Below, one piece after another: positions 1 to 8,254 of a stretch of 64,000 nucleotides of DNA. A program made the translations under genes and the position numbers. Positions within the stretch are counted from its first letter, which is position 1. Each line of letters opens with the position of its first letter. The notes below the pieces were generated by a model. The model had not been told where the DNA came from and searched no databases. It saw only the letters and a list, made by a program, of their open reading frames with translations. The stretch covers positions 310,001-374,000 of the forward strand of contig NZ_JAGENB010000003.1 in assembly GCF_019991125.1 (NCBI RefSeq). Direction: 5' to 3'. The DNA comes from Phyllobacterium calauticae (GTDB taxonomy: Bacteria; Pseudomonadota; Alphaproteobacteria; Rhizobiales; Rhizobiaceae).

Positions 1-2655
1 CGCCCCCTGCAGGATGTGCTGACCTGCATCCGGGACCACGTCACCATTGATACGGCCGGGCGAAGGCTGGAGAAGAACGCAGAAAGGCATCTGAAATCAC
101 CGGAGGAAATGCAGCATCTCTTCCGGCATTTTCCCTTAGCCCTTGAGGAAATCCGCCGTTTCACCGCGCCGGTCACCTTCTCTCTTGGTGAACTGCAATA
201 CCATTATCCCGATGAACCCGTGCCGCCGGGCAAAACCCCGCAGCAGCATCTGGCTGACGAGACATGGAAGGGCGCGGCGAAACGTTATCCCGACGGCATT
301 CCGGAAATGGTCCGCGACCTCCTGAACAAGGAACTGACACTGATCGCAACATTGGGATACGCACCGTATTTCCTGACGGTGCATGATATCGTCACCTATG
401 CGCAGTCGCAGAATATCCTGTGCCAGGGCCGGGGTTCGTCAGCCAATTCAGCCGTCTGCTATTGCCTGCACATCACCGCTGTCGATCCGACGAACGGCAA
501 TGCGCTGTTCGAGCGCTTTCTCTCGGCCGAGCGCAAGGAACCGCCCGATATCGATGTCGACTTCGAACACGAGCGCCGCGAGGAAATCATGCAATGGGTT
601 TACAAGCGCTACGGCCGCGACCGTGCAGCCATCGTCGCGACGGTTATCAGCTACCGCCCGCGCAGCGCCATCCGCGATGTCGGCAAGGCCCTGGGGCTGA
701 CCGAAGATGTGACGGCTGCGCTTGCCAATACGGTCTGGGGCAGCTGGGGCTCCACCGTGGACCGGCAGCATGTGCGGCAGGCGGGTCTTGACCCCGACAA
801 CATCATGATCCGCCGTGCCGTTAAACTGGCAACGGAGCTGCTCGGCTTTCCGCGCCACCTCTCGCAGCATGTCGGCGGCTTCGTCCTGACACGGGAACGG
901 CTTGATGAAACCGTTCCCATCGGCCCCGCAGCCAAGGAGGACCGTTCCTTCATCGAGTGGGACAAGGACGATATCGACACGCTCCGGATCATGAAGGTCG
1001 ATGTGCTGTCACTCGGCATGCTGACATGTATCCGCAAGGCTTTCGATCTCATTCATCTGCATAAGGGGGGCGAGCGCTTAGAACTTGCGACTGTCCCGCA
1101 AGGTGATCTGAAGGTGTACGATATGCTGTGCGCGGCGGACTCCCTTGGGGTGTTTCAGGTGGAAAGCCGTGCCCAGATGAACATGCTGCCGCGCCTGCGC
1201 CCGCAGAAATTTTACGACCTGGTCATCGAGGTCGCCATTGTGCGCCCGGGTCCGATTCAGGGCGATATGGTTCATCCCTACCTGCGGCGCCGCAAAGGCA
1301 TCGAGAACGTCGATTACCCATCGCCGTCTCCCGAATATGGCGACAAGGACGAATTGAAAAAGGTTCTGATTAAAACATTGGGTGTTCCCCTGTTTCAGGA
1401 GCAGGCCATGCGCATTGCCATTGAAGCGGCAGGGTTCACCCCCGATGAGGCCAACAAGCTCCGCAGCGCCATGGCAACATTCCGCAACCGCGGCACCATT
1501 CACAAGATGCAGGAGCAGATGGTCGAGGGCATGGTACGCCGCGGCTATGAGCGCAGCTTTGCCGAAAACTGCTTCAACCAGATCAAGGGTTTCGGTGAAT
1601 ATGGTTTTCCGGAAAGCCATGCGGCAAGTTTTGCCATTCTTGTCTACATTTCCTCCTGGATCAAATACCACCATCCGGAAGTGTTTGCCGCCGCTCTCCT
1701 GAATTCGCAGCCCATGGGTTTTTATGCCCCGGCCCAGATCATCCGTGACGCACGGGAACACGATGTCGAAGTGCGTCCTGTCGATGTCAATTTCAGCGAA
1801 TGGGACAACACGCTGGAAAAGAGAAGCAGTGGAAATCCTGCCATGCGCATGGGCTTTCGGCAGGTCGACGGCTTCTCGAAAGCCTGGGCCGACGAAATTT
1901 GCGCAAAGCGGAAAAAACCCTATGTGGACATTGAAGAGGTTCGCCGTCTGACGCGGCTGGAGCGCCGCGCCTTTGTCCTGCTCGCCGATGCGGATGCGTT
2001 TCGCTCGTTAGCCATTGACCGGCGCGAGGCACTCTGGGCCGTGCGCAGATTTCCCGACAGTACAACCCTGCCACTCTTCCAGATTGCCGAAACCAACGAA
2101 CTTGCAGTCGAAGCGCAGACACGGTTGCCGCCTATGCAGATGGCTGAGCATGTCATTGCCGACTATGAATCCTTCCGGCTATCGCTCAAGGGACACCCCA
2201 TGCAGTTTCTGCGGGGCATGCTTGGCAGTGAAGGCGTCGTGACCTGCAGACAGGCCACTGCTCTGGCCAGCAACAGGCGCGTCAAGCTTGCCGGCGTGGT
2301 CACGGTCCGCCAGAGGCCGGGCAGCGCCAAAGGTGTTGTCTTCATGACGATCGAGGATGAAACCGGCATTGCCAACATCATCGTCTGGGCGAAGACAATG
2401 GCCACCTATCGCAAGGAAGTGATGAGTTCCCGCCTCATCCTGATCGAGGGAACGGTCCAGAGCAGCGATAATGTCACGCATATCGTTGCCCGGAAACTGA
2501 TTGACCGGACGGCGGATCTATATCGGCTTTCGGAACAACTGCCGACCTTGCCGGTATCGCATGCCGATGAAGTGGTTCATCCGGTTCCCGATCAATCGAG
2601 AGCCCGTCATCCGCGCAAGGTCCGGATTCTGCCAAAATCCCGGGATTTTCATTGA
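1..2655 (+). CDS. dnaE2: Error-prone DNA polymerase DnaE2 (ImuC), 5' end cut off
   Basis: Catalytic subunit of the damage-inducible mutagenic polymerase that works with ImuA and ImuB in translesion synthesis. The frame is open from base 1 (RPLQDVLTCIRDH...), so the gene begins left of the window. About 884 residues are visible of a family that usually has 1050-1130; the missing part is the N-terminal PHP domain. The palm motif PPDIDVDF lies near visible residue 181, followed by the helical DnaE fingers region and, near residues 755-795, an OB-fold (RVKLAGVVTVRQRPG). The GTG at 16 is internal, not a start. imuA and imuB would be expected upstream, outside the window. The neighbour on the right is convergent, 8 bases away. 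Confidence 0.93.
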   Translation, partial: RPLQDVLTCIRDHVTIDTAGRRLEKNAERHLKSPEEMQHLFRHFPLALEEIRRFTAPVTFSLGELQYHYPDEPVPPGKTPQQHLADETWKGAAKRYPDGIPEMVRDLLNKELTLIATLGYAPYFLTVHDIVTYAQSQNILCQGRGSSANSAVCYCLHITAVDPTNGNALFERFLSAERKEPPDIDVDFEHERREEIMQWVYKRYGRDRAAIVATVISYRPRSAIRDVGKALGLTEDVTAALANTVWGSWGSTVDRQHVRQAGLDPDNIMIRRAVKLATELLGFPRHLSQHVGGFVLTRERLDETVPIGPAAKEDRSFIEWDKDDIDTLRIMKVDVLSLGMLTCIRKAFDLIHLHKGGERLELATVPQGDLKVYDMLCAADSLGVFQVESRAQMNMLPRLRPQKFYDLVIEVAIVRPGPIQGDMVHPYLRRRKGIENVDYPSPSPEYGDKDELKKVLIKTLGVPLFQEQAMRIAIEAAGFTPDEANKLRSAMATFRNRGTIHKMQEQMVEGMVRRGYERSFAENCFNQIKGFGEYGFPESHAASFAILVYISSWIKYHHPEVFAAALLNSQPMGFYAPAQIIRDAREHDVEVRPVDVNFSEWDNTLEKRSSGNPAMRMGFRQVDGFSKAWADEICAKRKKPYVDIEEVRRLTRLERRAFVLLADADAFRSLAIDRREALWAVRRFPDSTTLPLFQIAETNELAVEAQTRLPPMQMAEHVIADYESFRLSLKGHPMQFLRGMLGSEGVVTCRQATALASNRRVKLAGVVTVRQRPGSAKGVVFMTIEDETGIANIIVWAKTMATYRKEVMSSRLILIEGTVQSSDNVTHIVARKLIDRTADLYRLSEQLPTLPVSHADEVVHPVPDQSRARHPRKVRILPKSRDFH

Positions 2656-2663
2656 GTCGCAGC

Positions 2664-2906
2664 CTAGGCCCGCTTGATATCCTTGGCCAATACAGCCCGG
2701 TCAATGGCGGCGATCATGCAAATTTCCAGATCCCCCAAGCCATCCAGAATCTCTTCCTTCGAGATGCCGATAGCCTCCGCTGCGGCGGTGCATTTGGCGA
2801 CCAGTTGTTTGGGCCTTGGATCATGATGCGCCATATCCGCCGGACGCGTGGCATGAACATTGGCTTCTATCCAGCTATTGACGAAATCAATCGCACGTTG
2901 GCTCAT
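2664..2906 (-). CDS. Small DUF768-like protein
   Basis: 80-residue acidic soluble protein with no signal peptide or membrane segment. It resembles the short DUF768 proteins found in many copies in rhizobial genomes (N-terminus MSQRAIDFVNSWI, then an amphipathic helical body). No function is known. The start at 2906 is preferred over an upstream in-frame codon at 2933 because a strong ribosome binding site (AGGAGG, then 4-6 bases) lies just before it. It converges on dnaE2 with almost no gap. The family assignment is from memory of the pattern and is moderate. Confidence 0.7.
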   Translation of the reverse strand: MSQRAIDFVNSWIEANVHATRPADMAHHDPRPKQLVAKCTAAAEAIGISKEEILDGLGDLEICMIAAIDRAVLAKDIKRA

Positions 2907-2973
2907 GCTTTCCTCCTGTGTATCACCAGTCAAAACTGCTGGCAGCGGAGAAGGTTGCGAAAAAAGCAGGATA

Positions 2974-3786
2974 TCACACCGCCTCTTCAGCCCAAACCGT
3001 GAATTTTGTCAGCACATTGGGACCAAAAATATTGGTCAATGGAACATCGGCCGCATCTCTTCCGTGCGCCACCTTGATCCGTCCGATACGGGGCTTGTTG
3101 TTGCGCGGATCGAACGCATGCCACTGTCCACCCAGATAGACCTCCATCCAGGCGCAGAAATCCATCGCCGAGTGGGGCGGCGGCACCCCGATATCGGTGA
3201 TATAGCCCGTGCTGTAGCGCGTCGGAATATTGAGACACCGGCAAAAAGCCACGGCCAGATGGGTAAAATCCCGGCAAACGCCTCGGCCTTCCGCATAGCC
3301 CGATGCGGCGGTCCGTGTCGGATTGGAAAACGCGTAGCCGAATGTGATGTGATTATGGACGTAGTCGCAAACGGCTTGCACCCGTTGCCAACCCTCTGGC
3401 GTATTGCCGAACAGCCGCCATGCTTCTTCGCTCAAGACATCCGTCTCGCAATAGCGGCTGCCCAGGAGATAGACCAGTGTCTCCGCAGGCAAGTCCTGCA
3501 CGCGGTGCTGAACAGCCTCCAGCACAACAGAATCCGGCATACCGCTATCGCGGACAATCGCATTGGTCGAACAGATGAACGGGCCGGGCGCAGCCAGGAT
3601 GCGGTTGCACCAGTTGCCGAACTGGTCGTGATAACCGTCGACGCTCGAACCGAATGTCGACTGGAATGTCTCGATGCCTTCAATGTCCTCGACGCGCGAA
3701 TGGTGCACGTTCAAGATGGCAATCAAGGGTGTTTCCTGAACAAAATCAAAACGCAATTCACACCCGACATTCAGTCTCATGAACAC
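2974..3786 (-). CDS. Transglutaminase-like cysteine peptidase family protein
   Basis: 270 residues. It has an N-terminal beta-rich region (about 1-100, Bact_transglu_N-like) and a transglutaminase-like core (about 130-240). The nucleophile Cys171 sits in GRGVCRDFTH and the acid Asp226 in HAFDPRNN. The family His normally precedes AW in the H-A-W-x-E block; here that position is Cys211 (MDFCAWMEVY), with His205 nearby, so the triad is not canonical. No signal peptide is apparent. Related rhizobial proteins are annotated only as transglutaminase family, and their substrate is unknown. The gene is separate from the DUF768 gene by 67 bases and may be co-transcribed with it. Confidence 0.85.
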   Translation of the reverse strand: MFMRLNVGCELRFDFVQETPLIAILNVHHSRVEDIEGIETFQSTFGSSVDGYHDQFGNWCNRILAAPGPFICSTNAIVRDSGMPDSVVLEAVQHRVQDLPAETLVYLLGSRYCETDVLSEEAWRLFGNTPEGWQRVQAVCDYVHNHITFGYAFSNPTRTAASGYAEGRGVCRDFTHLAVAFCRCLNIPTRYSTGYITDIGVPPPHSAMDFCAWMEVYLGGQWHAFDPRNNKPRIGRIKVAHGRDAADVPLTNIFGPNVLTKFTVWAEEAV

Positions 3787-3849
3787 ATCCCCATCAACCT
3801 ATAAGAATATCGCTTTTTGAAAATCGCAGCTCAGCACGACAGACTATTG

Positions 3850-3882
3850 CGCAAAAAGCAACCGGCTCGATTGCGAGCCGGT
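3850..3882 (-). terminator. Rho-independent terminator after csbD
   Basis: A perfect 10-bp stem (AACCGGCTCG / CGAGCCGGTT, 3860-3882) with a short loop is followed on the minus strand by TGCTTTTTGC. It lies 24 bases past the csbD stop codon. Confidence 0.8.
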
Positions 3883-3905
3883 TCAAACTTCAGCCACAGG
3901 AACAG

Positions 3906-4097
3906 TCAAGCGCGGTCAACGACCTTCTTCACGGCATCCTTGGCCTTGCCCTTCATCTCTTGGGCATCGCCCTTCAGTTCCTGAGCCTTGCCTTCGGCCT
4001 GCAGCTTCTTGGAGCCTGTTACCTTGCCCGCTGCCTGTTTGATGTTGCCAGCGGCTTTGTTGGCAAGCCCGGAAATCTTGTCACCTGTGCTACCCAT
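3906..4097 (-). CDS. CsbD-family stress protein
   Basis: 63-residue, Lys/Ala/Gly-rich hydrophilic protein with the CsbD pattern (DKISGLANKAAGNIKQAAGK, then a repeated AEGKAQELKGDAQ-type segment). CsbD-like proteins are abundant under general stress in many bacteria, and their molecular role is unknown. The start at 4097 is chosen because AAGGAG lies 7 bases upstream; an in-frame GTG at 4124 would put that site inside the gene. An EcfG-type promoter at 4133-4157 points into it and a terminator follows, so it looks like a single-gene unit under stress sigma control. Confidence 0.88.
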   Translation of the reverse strand: MGSTGDKISGLANKAAGNIKQAAGKVTGSKKLQAEGKAQELKGDAQEMKGKAKDAVKKVVDRA

Positions 4098-4132
4098 CGG
4101 TACACTCCTTGAATGTTCACTCACCAGAGGTA

Positions 4133-4157
4133 AACGGGCGGTGACGCTTCCGGTTCC
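4133..4157 (-). promoter_or_regulatory. EcfG (general stress sigma) promoter of csbD
   Basis: On the minus strand GGAAC (4157-4153), 16 bases, CGTT (4136-4133): a full match to the alphaproteobacterial EcfG consensus. The -10 lies 36 bases before the csbD start. Confidence 0.8.
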
Positions 4158-4212
4158 CGTGAAATCGAGAATACTTAAAATATTGAATTAAAATGATAAT
4201 TTTTCAGATCAA

Positions 4213-4252
4213 AGCAAAAACCCGGTGCCCACGGGGGAACAGGCACCGGGTT
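4213..4252 (-). terminator. Rho-independent terminator after the AI-2E family gene
   Basis: 11-bp perfect stem AACCCGGTGCC / GGCACCGGGTT (4219-4252) with a 12-base loop, followed on the minus strand by TTTGCTTTG. It lies about 100 bases beyond the stop of the gene ending at 4350. Confidence 0.75.
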
Positions 4253-4349
4253 CTGAACGTGCCGGTCAACGTGTGACCAGCTTCTGCGAAACGTCACAGA
4301 GTCATCTTGGTTCCCATCCGCGGGAAGGCTTTCCCGAATATCCCGGATA

Positions 4350-6305
4350 TCACCCGGCAACCTGTTTGATTGCCGCTTCGATGTTCGAGGCAAAATAGCA
4401 GTTTCGGCTTGATCCAACGATCTTGTCACCTTCAACAGTGCCCGCATCCTCGGCCCAGAAGCCGACAATGATTTTGATGCGCGCATTCCGCCTGCGAATA
4501 CGGCGGACGAGATAACGGGCATGGGCCACCGAAGACATATTGAGATAGCTGATATAGATCGCACTCGCATCGGCAAGGTCGAGCTTGCCGATATTCACGG
4601 CTTCAAGCTCGTCATGCGTGATGTCGCGAACCTCGAAGTCACCCCGCTCCAGGATATCGCCAATGATCACCGCTGCCGCGTCGTCGAGATCGCCTCGCCC
4701 ACCCGCTGAAATGATCGTCCTTGGCTCTTCGCTCTTGCTGCGCCTGCTCCTGGCCGGTTCGACATGATCTTCATCGTCCTCGCCTTGCATATCCTGATGT
4801 TCCGAGAGATTTTCCACAAGGCGTATCATGCTTTGTGCCACGCGGCTGCGGCGCGCAGCATCCAGCACGCCCCGTCCCCGGTCATGTTCGGCGAGAAACA
4901 GCGCAGGGACAGCAACGGATGCGTAGTAATCCGCAATCGCCGATGACTGCAGATAGTCTTCCGCTTTTTCCGTCGCCTCGTCGGGATCGCCGGACAACAA
5001 CCGCTGATAAAGCTGTTGCGGCGGCGACAGCACCGGTTCGTTGCCAAGCAGCACATCCAGGAACTCGAAGCGCGGCACGTGACGCCCGAGCACCACGAGA
5101 CAGACCGTCAGCGGCGTGGAAAGCAGGAGCCCGATCGGGCCCCATATCCAGGTCCAGACGATCGCCGCAAGCAGGATGGCAACCGGCGAGAGTCCGGTCC
5201 TCGAGCCATAGAGCACCGGCTCCATGACATTGTTGCTGATCAACTCGAGAACGATGAACAAGGCGGCGGTCCACAACAGGAGCATCCAGCCGGGATCGAC
5301 CGCCAACGCAAGCATGAGCGGGAAAGATGCGGCAATGAATGGTCCGATATAGGGCACGAAACGCAGGGCGATGGCGAGAAGGCCCCACAGCATCGGATTG
5401 GGGATACCAATCAGCCAAAGACCGATGCCGATCGGGACACCAAAGCAGATATTGATCACAAGCTGCATCAGGAGATATTGCCCGACCCGCTTCCCCGCAT
5501 CATGCAATGCCGTGGTCGTGCGGTGAATGTCGCTGGCTCCCACAAGCCGGATGAAGCGGTCACGCAGATCTTCCCGCCGCAGCAGCATGAAGATGACAAA
5601 GACAACGACAATGCCGACCGTTGCCAGCGGCTGAATCAACGGCACGGCGACGGTTTGCAGCAATTGCAGGGGATCCGGGGCCGGATAACGGATTTCAACC
5701 GGAACGGGTTTATCCGGATCACCTTTCGCCAGGGGAGACTTGTTTTCTGCCTGATTGTTCGGCGTCACGTTCTCAGGAGGTTGTTGTGCCTGTGTGCCCG
5801 CGCCGTTTTGTGCGGGAAACCGCTCCACTTCATCGGAGCGGCCTATTTCTTCATTGAGCCGTTTGAACATGCGCGCACCGCGGTCAAAAATACCGTTACC
5901 GGACTGCGCGTCCTTGATGGTCCTGATCTTTGCCTCAATGTTGTATTGGTAGCTTGGCAGGTTTTGCGCCAGAACCGTGAGCTGCCCAACCACAATCGTG
6001 GCAAACAGGAATATGGCGATAAACGCGGTCAGCACCACGGCGATAACCGAAAGAATCTTCGGCACACCGAAGCGGTGAAGCTGCGTGACCAGCGGCGACA
6101 AGGCAAAGGTCAAGAGCAGCGCCAGCGCCAGCGGGACAAAAATATCCCGGGCAAAATACAGCGCAGCGACCACTGCAATGGCAACAATGATGGGCGGGAA
6201 CTGCATTCGCCCGTCGGTATCGGGAGGAGCAGGCGCATAAATTGACCTTTGACTGACGCGCTCAACGGCGCGCGGCGACGCCTCCCTTACATTCTCAGAC
6301 GGCAT
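4350..6305 (-). CDS. AI-2E family transporter (PerM/YhhT-like) with extra C-terminal domain
   Basis: 651 residues, against about 350-400 for a plain AI-2E family member. Two hydrophobic pairs lie at about 35-125, then a Pro/Gln/Asn-rich hydrophilic insert (about 155-225), then the conserved second half of the permease with several helices (about 230-420). Beyond residue 440 is a long soluble part. Its last 120 residues (from RTIISAGGRGDLDDAAAV) look like a Rossmann-type alpha/beta domain similar in pattern to B12-binding or receiver-like folds. The family is proposed to export small molecules (AI-2 in a few cases); the substrate here is unknown. It stands alone between two terminated stress genes. 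I found only a poor EcfG-like site upstream (GCAAC-N16-CGTT, 6362-6386). Confidence 0.85.
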   Translation of the reverse strand: MPSENVREASPRAVERVSQRSIYAPAPPDTDGRMQFPPIIVAIAVVAALYFARDIFVPLALALLLTFALSPLVTQLHRFGVPKILSVIAVVLTAFIAIFLFATIVVGQLTVLAQNLPSYQYNIEAKIRTIKDAQSGNGIFDRGARMFKRLNEEIGRSDEVERFPAQNGAGTQAQQPPENVTPNNQAENKSPLAKGDPDKPVPVEIRYPAPDPLQLLQTVAVPLIQPLATVGIVVVFVIFMLLRREDLRDRFIRLVGASDIHRTTTALHDAGKRVGQYLLMQLVINICFGVPIGIGLWLIGIPNPMLWGLLAIALRFVPYIGPFIAASFPLMLALAVDPGWMLLLWTAALFIVLELISNNVMEPVLYGSRTGLSPVAILLAAIVWTWIWGPIGLLLSTPLTVCLVVLGRHVPRFEFLDVLLGNEPVLSPPQQLYQRLLSGDPDEATEKAEDYLQSSAIADYYASVAVPALFLAEHDRGRGVLDAARRSRVAQSMIRLVENLSEHQDMQGEDDEDHVEPARSRRSKSEEPRTIISAGGRGDLDDAAAVIIGDILERGDFEVRDITHDELEAVNIGKLDLADASAIYISYLNMSSVAHARYLVRRIRRRNARIKIIVGFWAEDAGTVEGDKIVGSSRNCYFASNIEAAIKQVAG

Positions 6306-6469
6306 AACCAGCCCGCTTCTCCGAATTCATGAAAATCCCTCTCCGTTCAATGACACTCTGAAACGAAGCCGGCTGAATTTGGTTGCATGCCCCCCGCCAA
6401 GACCTGCGAAAACGACGCCAACCCGTTCCTTCGCACTGCATGGAGCAGCACCGAAACGCTGCAGCGGCC

Positions 6470-6494
6470 GGAACAAAAATCGATATCGGAAGTT
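6470..6494 (+). promoter_or_regulatory. Probable EcfG promoter of the DUF3309 gene
   Basis: GGAAC (6470-6474), 16 bases, AGTT (6491-6494). The -35 is exact and the -10 has one mismatch to CGTT. It lies 39 bases before the start at 6533. Confidence 0.6.
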
Positions 6495-6532
6495 TTCAAT
6501 GCATCGGGCCGCTCAAAGGAGAGAAGCAGAGA

Positions 6533-6691
6533 ATGCCGGTGACAACGATCCTGATCATCATTCTGATACTGGCGCTGATCGGCGTGTTTCCAAGCTGGCC
6601 CCACTCGCGGGCATGGGGTTACGGCCCTTCCGGTTTGCTTGGGATTGTCCTGGTGATTCTGCTCATCTTGCTGCTTTTGGGCCGCATCTAA
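6533..6691 (+). CDS. DUF3309 small membrane protein
   Basis: 52 residues: one N-terminal hydrophobic helix (TTILIIILILALIGVFPSW), a short polar turn with WPHSRAWGYGPSG, and a second helix ending in LLLLGRI. This is the typical DUF3309 layout of a tiny two-helix inner-membrane protein of unknown function, common in rhizobia. The start is set by AAAGGAGA 10 bases upstream; the longer open frame to the left has no such support. An EcfG-like promoter precedes it, which fits a stress-induced membrane protein. Confidence 0.85.
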   Translation: MPVTTILIIILILALIGVFPSWPHSRAWGYGPSGLLGIVLVILLILLLLGRI

Positions 6692-6748
6692 CGGAACTGT
6701 TTGAACTCTGATTGCCCGGATCAGACCTGACGAAAGGATCGACACACT

Positions 6749-6832
6749 ATGCTGCGTGGAGTTTTACTTTGGCTCATCGGCCTGCCACTACCGATCATCC
6801 TTATTCTCTGGTTCCTCGGCTATCTCTCTTAG
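6749..6832 (+). CDS. 27-residue membrane peptide
   Basis: The peptide is one Leu/Ile/Pro-rich helix starting MLRGVLLWLIGLPLPIILIL and ending WFLGYLS. AAAGGAT about 8 bases upstream is a usable ribosome binding site. Similar tiny hydrophobic peptides occur near DUF3309 genes in rhizobia as far as I recall, but no function is known. It lies 57 bases after the DUF3309 stop and 83 bases before the PRC-barrel start, so it could belong to the DUF3309 transcript. Confidence 0.55.
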   Translation: MLRGVLLWLIGLPLPIILILWFLGYLS

Positions 6833-6915
6833 GAACGTTGCGCGGCGCTGCCTTCATGCCGGCCATTGTCCCGGCGCTTCTTCACATCACGATATTATAC
6901 AGGAATCATATTCGC

Positions 6916-7788
6916 ATGACCAAACGTCTCTTGATGACCACTGCCTTGATCACAGTCCTGGCGACATCCGGTTTCGCCCAGGCCCAGGAACCCGGTTCAG
7001 CGGCAACGCACGGCATTTTCCACGACAAAAGCAAGCCGGCACAAAATACCGGGCGCTATGTCAAATCTGCAGCCGGGCAAATCCTGGCTTCCGGCTTGAT
7101 CGGGCAGAAAGTCTATAACGGTGCCAAGGACGATTCCGTCTCGATCGGCGCGGTCAAAGACCTGGTGCTTGACGCCAATGGCACGGCTGAGGCGGCAATC
7201 ATCGGCGTTGGTGGATTTGTCGGCATCGGCGAGAAGGATGTGGCTGTTGGATTGGATGGTCTGGCCTGGGCTGACCGGGCGGACGGCACACGTTGGCTCA
7301 TCATCGCCACCAGCAAGGAAGAGCTGGAAAAGGCGCCTGCCTTTGACAAGGCGGCTTTGCTCGACGGGCACCCCGCGACCGATGTTCTGAAGCCGTCTCT
7401 TGCGCCTGCGAAAACGGCGCCGCAAGCCACGATGGCGACGCGTGACGGGCTGAAAGCTGTACCGGCAACTGCCGTCAGCGCGGAAAAATTGATCGGCACG
7501 ACCGTCTATGGCTCGGATGACGAGACCCTTGGTTCCGTGGGTGACGCGTTGATGACCCCAGACGGTCAGGTGGAAGCCTTCGTCGTGGACGTCGGCGGTT
7601 TCCTTGGCCTGGGCAAGAAACCCATCGCCATTTCCATCGAGAATCTCGACCTTTTGTCGGGCAAGGACGGCAAGATCGCCGTCTACACGCCCTTCACGAA
7701 GCAGCAGCTGCAGGCCCATCCCGCCTATAGCGAGGAAGCCTACAAGGCCGACAGCGAGAAAATCCTGCTGCGCGGCAGCGCCGAATAA
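6916..7788 (+). CDS. Secreted protein with two PRC-barrel domains
   Basis: 290 residues. A clear Sec signal peptide (MTKRLLMTTALITVLATSGFA, cleavage near AQAQ) is followed by two PRC-barrel-like repeats at about 55-115 and 190-250, each with the G-V/D-GGF-x-G-I/L-G-x-K core. The repeats are joined by an Ala/Pro/Thr-rich linker. PRC-barrel proteins of this type are periplasmic and often stress-linked in rhizobia; the ligand is unknown. The start at 6916 is taken because the signal peptide begins there, and the 68 upstream in-frame residues overlap the 27-aa gene and look non-coding. A 12-bp hairpin follows the stop. Confidence 0.85.
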   Translation: MTKRLLMTTALITVLATSGFAQAQEPGSAATHGIFHDKSKPAQNTGRYVKSAAGQILASGLIGQKVYNGAKDDSVSIGAVKDLVLDANGTAEAAIIGVGGFVGIGEKDVAVGLDGLAWADRADGTRWLIIATSKEELEKAPAFDKAALLDGHPATDVLKPSLAPAKTAPQATMATRDGLKAVPATAVSAEKLIGTTVYGSDDETLGSVGDALMTPDGQVEAFVVDVGGFLGLGKKPIAISIENLDLLSGKDGKIAVYTPFTKQQLQAHPAYSEEAYKADSEKILLRGSAE

Positions 7789-7810
7789 CAGTGTTCGCAG
7801 CCCAATGCAG

Positions 7811-7838
7811 GGAGACCGCTGCGTGAGCAGCGGTCTCC
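7811..7838 (+). terminator. Hairpin after the PRC-barrel gene
   Basis: A perfect 12-bp stem GGAGACCGCTGC / GCAGCGGTCTCC with a GTGA loop lies 22 bases after the stop. No T-run follows on the plus strand, so it may be an RNA-stabilising or weak terminator structure. Confidence 0.5.
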
Positions 7839-7848
7839 GCTTCCGCAT

Positions 7849-7873
7849 GGAACCAAACCGCATGCGGGGCGTT
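7849..7873 (+). promoter_or_regulatory. EcfG promoter of the DUF883-like operon
   Basis: GGAAC (7849-7853), 16 bases, CGTT (7870-7873): a full consensus match, 42 bases before the start at 7915. Confidence 0.8.
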
Positions 7874-7914
7874 TCAATCCCTATGAAACTTATATTTCTC
7901 AAGGAGTTCCTTTA

Positions 7915-8253
7915 ATGGCGTCAGTTTCTTCGAAAGTTCGCAAAGCCGTGGACGATGCAACGGAGTCCAACCCGGATCTGCAAGCTCAGGTTGCCGCGTT
8001 GAAAGAGGACATCGCGAACATTGCGGCAACACTCGCCAAAATTGGCAAGACCTCGGCAAAAGAGGCGAGCAGCAATGCATCCTCGACCTTCGAGAACGCC
8101 AGGGCACGCGGCGAAGACGCTCTGGATGAAATACGGTCTCAGGCCAAGGCGCTCGAGGATCAACTGACAGAGACCGTGCGCGAGAACCCCCTGACAACCG
8201 TTGCCGTCGCTGCGGGCGTCGGATTTCTTCTGGCTCTGATCGCCCGCCGCTGA
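7915..8253 (+). CDS. DUF883 (ElaB/YqjD-like) membrane-anchored protein
   Basis: 112 residues: a mostly helical, heptad-rich N-terminal part (about 15-85), the conserved tail ENPLTTVAVAAGVGFLLALIARR and a single C-terminal membrane helix. ElaB/YqjD-family proteins in E. coli are stationary-phase inner-membrane proteins that associate with ribosomes; whether that holds here is unknown. An EcfG promoter precedes it. The next gene starts 1 base after its stop, so the two are translationally coupled. Confidence 0.85.
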   Translation: MASVSSKVRKAVDDATESNPDLQAQVAALKEDIANIAATLAKIGKTSAKEASSNASSTFENARARGEDALDEIRSQAKALEDQLTETVRENPLTTVAVAAGVGFLLALIARR

Positions 8254-8254
8254 C

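Noticed and set aside
5016..6245. 409-codon plus-strand open frame
   Set aside because: Antisense of the AI-2E transporter; Arg/Gln/Asp-rich with no motif.
6362..6386. EcfG promoter for the AI-2E transporter
   Set aside because: GCAAC-N16-CGTT has a mismatch in the highly conserved -35.
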